Source: Prorocentrum cordatum (taxonomy: Eukaryota > Sar > Dinophyceae > Prorocentrales > Prorocentraceae). Taken from it: a DNA stretch of 64,000 bases. Location of the stretch: NCBI GenBank assembly GCA_963575745.1, contig CAUYUJ010017997.1:109501-173500 (forward strand), in the 5' to 3' direction. The notes below the pieces were generated by a model that worked only from the letters and a program-made list of their open reading frames with translations, was not told the origin of the DNA and ran no database searches. The position numbers and the translations under genes were made by a program. Shown here one piece after another: positions 58,361 through 64,000 of this stretch (position 1 is its first letter; each line of letters begins with the position of its first letter).

Positions 58361-60175
58361 TCAGCAGTACACGTGCACATCGGGGTTGATCATGGCCCAC
58401 CCACTGCGCTTCAAACCTGGAAACAATACAATACTCTTTGGCTCGAAACCATATTCCAAGTGTTCCCTGGAAGATCGAACGGTGGCCCACTCCAGGGTGC
58501 CAAGAAACCGTCTGGCGCGGAGGACCCAAACATCCGTGCATGACGGGCGACAGCTCCAGATCACAGAGGATTTGCCGCGAACAAAGAGAGCGCAGTGAAC
58601 GACCCCCAAGCGGCATCTAGCTTGACCATGCTGCAACAAATCTTCTCAACCCGTGAATTGCACCAGCGGTGCGACCGTACACGTCACGGCCAACAGTGTA
58701 CCCAGACATCGGACCGGAGGTGAAAATGCGAACTGGTTTCCGCACGAAGTGAGCTACGACGCTTCAGTCCTCGTGATGTTCCTGGCCATGTGCTACTTCA
58801 TGGCTGCTCGCTTCCCCATCCTCCCACTGTAAATGCGGGGCGCCAAACCTACTGCGCCACCACAACCAGAATTGACAGCCGAGCCGCGAAACCCTGCCCA
58901 AGCACCAAGCTCGGCCTCCAACCGCTTACTGAGATCAGGGCAAATTCACACCAGCGCCACCTTCTCAAGGGTCACGACGATACCCCCCTATAATCTGACG
59001 AGCAGCAGTGACACATTGAGAGGCCATCGAAATGTTCGCTTCATAAACATAATATCGAGACCCGATGACCGACAGCCAGTGTTATAGACAATTCCTGCGC
59101 CTCTCGATCGATGGAATGCAAACTGGCAGAACAAGGGAACGAGTCGAAAGCGCCCATGGCGCAAACGCGAATCCATGAGGTGGCCGCGCTGCACCCAGCC
59201 ACGATCCCCGAGGTGGCGTAAACGGCGCCCACAGAGAGACAAGTGCGCCGTGGAGAGGGGGGGGGAGGAAGGAGGGGACAAGGACAAGGACATGCGCTCC
59301 GAAGAACCTCAACACATCGGCTGAAGTACCTCGATCTACTCTACGCTCGGAGGAAAATCCCGATGAGGACGGAAAGCGGGGCGAGGTGAACCTCCGGAGC
59401 ATCGCCGAAAGCTAGCGCCCCGCCCCGAGGACCGCCAAAGGCACGCGTTACCCAAGACGGGGCCCAGCGAAAAGTAGGGAGGGCGACGCGACAACAAAAC
59501 GGAACGAGTCACGGCCCCAGGACCTCGGGAGGACCAGGGCGACGGGGGAGGGGGTCTACTCTTCGCTCGGATTCCCCCCTCGCGAATCTAAATATATGCG
59601 CGCTATTGAACAACTTCTCAAAACTGGGACTTCCTGGAAATATGTCGTTGGTTTTATATAAAAAACCACATATTCTCTAGCGCAAACTGAATCGGGGACC
59701 CCCCATCGGCTGCCCGCCCACTCAGAGGAGGCAGGCGGCCTAGCTCCCGAAGGGCGAGGCGGCCTTGAGGTCGCCGAGGGAGGCGCCGAAACCGCGGGCC
59801 TCGAGGCCGCAGGTGCGGAGGGAGGCGCCGAGGCCGCGGGCCTCGAAGAGGGAGGTGTGGGCCCCGAACTCGGAGCTCCCAAGGTCGCAGTTGGTCTCGC
59901 AGGTCGCAATGGGCTCGCCCCGGTAACGCCCGTGTCGAGAATCAGAGCCGAGGTCGCGTCAGGCCGCATGAAGTCCGCTTCCATCGTACCAAAGCTCACC
60001 GGTAAACATTGCCCCCATCATCCACTGTGCCATTCGCGCCGTCATTCCACGTCTCGTCATCAGCCCCCCCCCCCCCGCCCAAGGTCCAAGTCCCCCCGAA
60101 GGGGGCCAGAGATTCAGGCATTGCCCACCGGGGGCGGGGGGCTAAATGGGCGCGTTGCGGCATGAAGTAGTCGAC
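58361..60175. other. No recognisable gene
   Basis: Mixed sequence. A GC-rich segment at 59740-59870 repeats GAGGCCGCGGGCCTCGA phrases and gives a Pro/Ala/Ser-rich minus frame, which I treat as low complexity. Confidence 0.45.
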
Positions 60176-62238
60176 TTACTCTTTCGTGAACGCCCCCGGC
60201 CGGTCCTGCAGGTCGCGCTCCACGTGGCTGACGGGGGCCCGACCCTGCTTCCCCCCCACACCCGTCTGGACCATCAAGTTGATGATACATTGGCGGATCT
60301 CTGGGTGCAGGTGGAACATGAGCTTGCGCTTGTTGACATCGTAGCACCGATCCATCTTGCAGAATTTGATCATGTCCCCCCGCTTCGTCATGTCCCATGT
60401 TTCGATGATCTGCTTCAACTCCATCAGCTTATTGGCGTTGGCGGCTCCGACCGCGCCCTTGCGCTAGCGCAATGCCGCGAGGATGCCGCCGAAGACCCAC
60501 AAGTGCGGGGGGCCATGATTGTGGCCTGTGCCTGAGGCCGTGACGGCCTCGTCGCAGCGTGCACCTTGGGCGCTCATCTGGGTCGCCTCCTGGCTGGCAC
60601 CGTCGAGGATCAGACAATCGAACACCACTCCCTCGACGTTGCGCTTGGACTGCCCAAGCTGGAGAAGGAACTTCAACATCGGCATCTGCAACGTCTTCTG
60701 GCCGCCCTTGAGTCCGAGGTCTGTCTTGGCCTGTCCGTCGTTCTTGGCCTTCACGCGCCTCGGCTGCTGCTCGGCCACCGCGGCGGCGCCCTCGGCGGGG
60801 AACATCTCGCCCCCGCCGCTCTGGAGGTCCCGTCCGAGGGCCGATGGGCCCAACCCCTCGCTCTCGAGGGGAAACTGCAGCAGGTGGAGGACGGGGAAGA
60901 TGGTGTGACGTCGCATGATCATTATACTGCTCGATCGTGTCGAATGTGATATCGCAATACAGACAGCGATATTCGTTCGGAGGTATGAGTGGCCCTCGGA
61001 ACGAAGTTCGTCCCATTCTACAGACTGGACTACCCCATGCTGTGCGTACATGTTGACGGGCACTGCCTTTCGTAGAGAATGTTTGTTTACACCATGGACA
61101 CATGTTGCGATTAACACAAGTGAGCAGCGGGTTACGTCGGCCGTGTTCTCCCCCACGTGAGTGATACATGTCTGGCGTGAGGGCTCCGTGCGAAGAGAAT
61201 GTTTGTGAGCACCACATTCCGCGCTCGCCCTTCAGCGTGCACACGCGGTGAGACTCTCCTCCGTCGGGGGCTCCATAGCTCGAGCAGGCCCTCGAAGGCG
61301 GCGGAAGAAAGCGGCCAAGCGGCCTCCCCCTCCGTGAGGATGGATGCCTTCAAAATCGATGCGTCCACTGCGAGGAGTGCGTCCCTCACTTCGTCGTTGT
61401 GAAAAAGAGCGATATATGAATAATCCCACTCCTCCCACCTCTCGTAAAAATCCTCCATCCCACTAGTACCAGCAAAACTCCATAGATCTATCTCTACTTG
61501 GTGCGCCAGCGGTGGGGCCTGCCGAGTGAGGTGTCCACGGGAGTCCAGGGCGGGCGGGTCGTGTCCCAGGGCTCCCCAGGGGGCCGCGATGACTTGGGCG
61601 TGGGCCTTGGGGTCTCGGACCATCTTCTGCACCCAAGCGAACCGTCGAGAGGCTTGTGCGCACCTAGTAGGGATGACCTTCCACTTTCTTCAGAGAACGG
61701 CATGCGGCAAACTCGTGGGATGGGCCCCCGTCCAGTCGGTGGCTTTCCCCCTCTCGAGAGTGCGTAAATACTTGGCAACAACGCTATGCATCTGATCGGT
61801 CATCTCTGCCGTGAAACAGTAGGGCTCGTTTGCAGACAGGCCCGCTTCGATAACATGCCCTTGAAATGTTCAAATCTTAAGTTTATTTGAAATCCTGCTA
61901 CTCCACAGCTTCCCCATGTTTGCCCATCCCGGCTTCATTGCAGAGCATCGATACTGAAGCTCTTCCATAGTAGCGAGATTCCAAGCGTAGCGGCCTCCAA
62001 GATAGCGAGCTCTAGCTAGTACCTTCCCCTCCGTGGTCAGTTCTCCGAATCGTTTTGCTTCGTGTCGAGCGTGAAAGCTAGGAACGATATCCCTCTTCCC
62101 CTTATTTTGCAGTAGTCCTACTTCTTGGAGGGCGATATCTAATGAGCATCGCTCTGGTTCGTAGGAAGGAGGGGGAGGGGAGGGAGGGAGAGGAGAAGCC
62201 AGGACGAGGATAACATCGGGGGATGATAAATCTAGCAT
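60176..62238 (-). pseudogene. Decayed LINE (non-LTR retrotransposon), 3' half
   Basis: Reading 62238 to 60176 on the minus strand: a post-catalytic reverse-transcriptase segment with ARYLGGRYAWN and MKPGWANMGKLW; TGA at 61872-61870; continued frame with VVAKYLRTLERGKATDW; TGA at 61692-61690; WVQKMVRDPKAH and LWSFAG; a frame change near 61240; two C2H2-like fingers (MWCSQTFSSHGAL..., then CPWCKQTFSTKGSARQHV and YRCLYCDITFD...NDHATSHH); another frame change near 60880; then LKFLLQLGQSKRNVEGVVFD and GHNHGPPHLWVFGG; in-frame TAG at 60466-60464; and a final ELKQIIETWDMTKRG ... HVERDLQDRPG domain to the stop at 60176. The order and spacing fit a dinoflagellate LINE polyprotein. The reverse-transcriptase catalytic core is not present. 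Confidence 0.6.
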
Positions 62239-63132
62239 TTCCGAGATCCGGCGGTTCTGAGGGATGTCTCGGGCGCAGCGGCCTTCTCAGAGCGTTCCGA
62301 AACGCTGGAACGGATTATCTTCGTCCTTGGGGAGACCAACAAGTACCGATACCGCTACTCCCCGGACCTCTCCCAGGGTGCGTTCTGGCCAGAATTTCGA
62401 GGCGAATCCAGCGGTGGCGACGAGGGCCTCCTTGGAGGCCCAACAAGGGGAAAACGGGTAAGGGGGAGGAAGCATGGGTACTTTTTCGTTCTCCGAGCCC
62501 CAGCCCCGTCCGAAGGGGTGGGCCCAGCCAGGATCGGTGAGCTGGCCAGCCGACGCCGCCCAAGGGAGGGGCTGGCTGGACACAGCTCGGAGGTCCTGGC
62601 GGCGCAATCTTTTCGAGCCCGGCGTTGTGTGTGTTGTTGTTCGGGCCCTGAGGCCCTCGCAGATGGATCCGGCTCAAAAAATTGCGCAGAAAGAACGGGT
62701 CTAGGGCTCCAGTCGCAGTTTTTCCTGATGTCTCAATTGTTTCGAGACGTCGGATCTCGGGGGGAAGCGGGGGGGGTGGCCAGGGGGGCGGGAGCGAGGG
62801 AGCCCTCGAATTTTTGTTGCACACCATGCCCTCCCCACCCCAGTCAGATTTCCACCCCGCGGGGCCACGTTCGGCACGCAAAAACAACGACCCAGGGAGG
62901 GAATCCCGCACACAAAACCCACGACCAGGACCATCGCTCATCCCCCAAGGCGTTTGGGCACAGCGTGCAAAATTGCCAGGTGGAGGGGAAGCCTTCGGGG
63001 GGGACTGGCGCGGGGAAGCGCCGCTGCATCGCTGCATCGCTGGCGAGGGGACCTGGAAGCGGCGCTGCATCGCCGAGAGACCGGCGACAGGCCCACGACA
63101 GCGGAACCGGGCGCTCCTGGGGGGTGTGGTTT
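62239..63132. other. Upstream flank of the LINE remnant, unassigned
   Basis: A pyrimidine run on the minus strand (62165-62200) precedes the first recognisable LINE residues. Upstream frames show no reverse-transcriptase core. Confidence 0.4.
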
Positions 63133-63280
63133 CTCCTCCTCCTCCTCCTCCTCCTCCTCCTCCCTCCTCCTCCTCCTCCTCCTCCTCCTCCCTCCTCCCT
63201 CCTCCCTCCTCCCTCCTCCCTCCTCCCTCCTCCCTCCTCCCTCCTCCTTCCTCCCTCCTCCCTTCTCCACTTCTCTCCTT
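63133..63280. repeat. (TCC)n and TCCCTCC tract
   Basis: TCC triplets to about 63190, then 7-bp CTCCCTC units. Confidence 0.95.
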
Positions 63281-64000
63281 CTCCCTCCTCGTTATGGGGC
63301 CCCTGTCGGCGATCAGTGGGCGACTGGGGGACGATGCACAGCCAAGAACATCCGATGTCTTGATGTTTCGACGCGCGGTCCCCGAATCCCGACCCTTTCC
63401 CCGAGGCGGGTGTTTCAACGTTTTTGGGCGGCGCCGAGGGCCGACCAAGGCCCCTGGATGCCGAGACTGGCGACGAAGAACTCCCGTCGAGAATTTGTCA
63501 CGGCGCGAAGGGGATTGGGGGGCGATTCCCCCCCCCTTCTCTGAACCCAGCCTGCCCTAACCTTGCCCCAGAGGGGAGCGGGCACGCGGAGGGGCGATGG
63601 GGCCTTCCTGCAGTTGCTGCTCGTCGTCGCGGCCTCGGTGTGGTCGTCCTCCCCCAGCAGGCCTCCGACGACGGGAGGGGGGGCGGAGGAGGAGGAGACG
63701 GAGAAGGGGACGGAGGAGGAAACGGAGGAGGAGGAGGAGGAGGAGGAGAGGAGGAGGAGGAGGAGGAGAGGAGGAGGAGGAGGAGTTCGAGTTCGACCCC
63801 ATTCGCGAAGCGAAATCCCGCACTTACGAACCTCTGCGAGCCTTTTCTGCCCTGCTGAGCGCCTTCGGCCATTGGCCATTGGCACTGCGGGACAGGTACT
63901 CTGACCGACTGGAGTTCGCGGCCTGTGGCATTCATTCCCAAGACCCTTCAGCATCTGACTGGCGAAGCATCCACATCGACTACAGGAACCAGAGCTTTAA
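63281..64000. other. No recognisable gene; GGA tract
   Basis: A (GGA)n tract lies at about 63683-63787. The remaining sequence up to the window edge has no assignable product. Confidence 0.5.

Noticed and set aside
59556-59999. 147-codon Pro/Ala/Ser-rich minus frame
   Set aside because: It covers a GC-rich internal repeat and has no conserved motif.

Overview
This is nuclear DNA of a eukaryote, most probably a dinoflagellate. Three relict copies of the dinoflagellate trans-spliced leader (core GCCATTTTGGCTCAAG) lie upstream of or near protein-coding regions. Proteins belong to types I recognise only as dinoflagellate-style lineage-specific families. One intron fits GC-AG borders, and low-complexity and tandem repeats are very abundant. 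A GC-rich Prorocentrum-like genome would fit, but the genus is a guess. No bacterial operon, rRNA, tRNA or CRISPR array was found. Layout: 1-17.1 kb is gene-poor. It holds TCC/GGA and GAT tracts, three dispersed copies of a short coiled-coil-coding cassette, a duplicated flank, a LINE 3'-end remnant and one complete copy (F) of a terminal-inverted-repeat element. From 17.4 to 45.9 kb lie five multi-exon genes, all on the minus strand, separated by large tandem arrays and four more element copies (A-D). From 46 to 51 kb are diffuse coding-like remnants and a decayed LTR-retrotransposon integrase, part of it tandemly duplicated. The last 13 kb hold more arrays, a sixth element copy (E) and a decayed LINE with a two-zinc-finger C-terminal region. 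Genes (all minus): (1) 21822-17443, a zinc-finger protein of about 1178 aa whose single intron is exactly element A; (4) 28788-27835, about 270 aa; (3) 33792-32481, about 385 aa; (5) 38346-36010, about 502 aa in four exons, one intron containing a 275-nt T-rich tract; (2) 45828-41464, about 1214 aa with an N-terminal AT-hook-like motif. Exon joins were chosen by hand from GT-AG or GC-AG sites that keep frame, so they are predictions. The most interesting system is the dispersed element with CCCACCAGCCC/GGGCTGGTGGG ends. One copy is a frame-preserving intron, another visibly interrupts a tandem array, and several carry the same internal GC hairpin. This is what an introner (an intron-making transposon) would look like. 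Together with relict spliced leaders, it suggests genes here were reshaped both by mRNA retroposition and by DNA-element intron gain.
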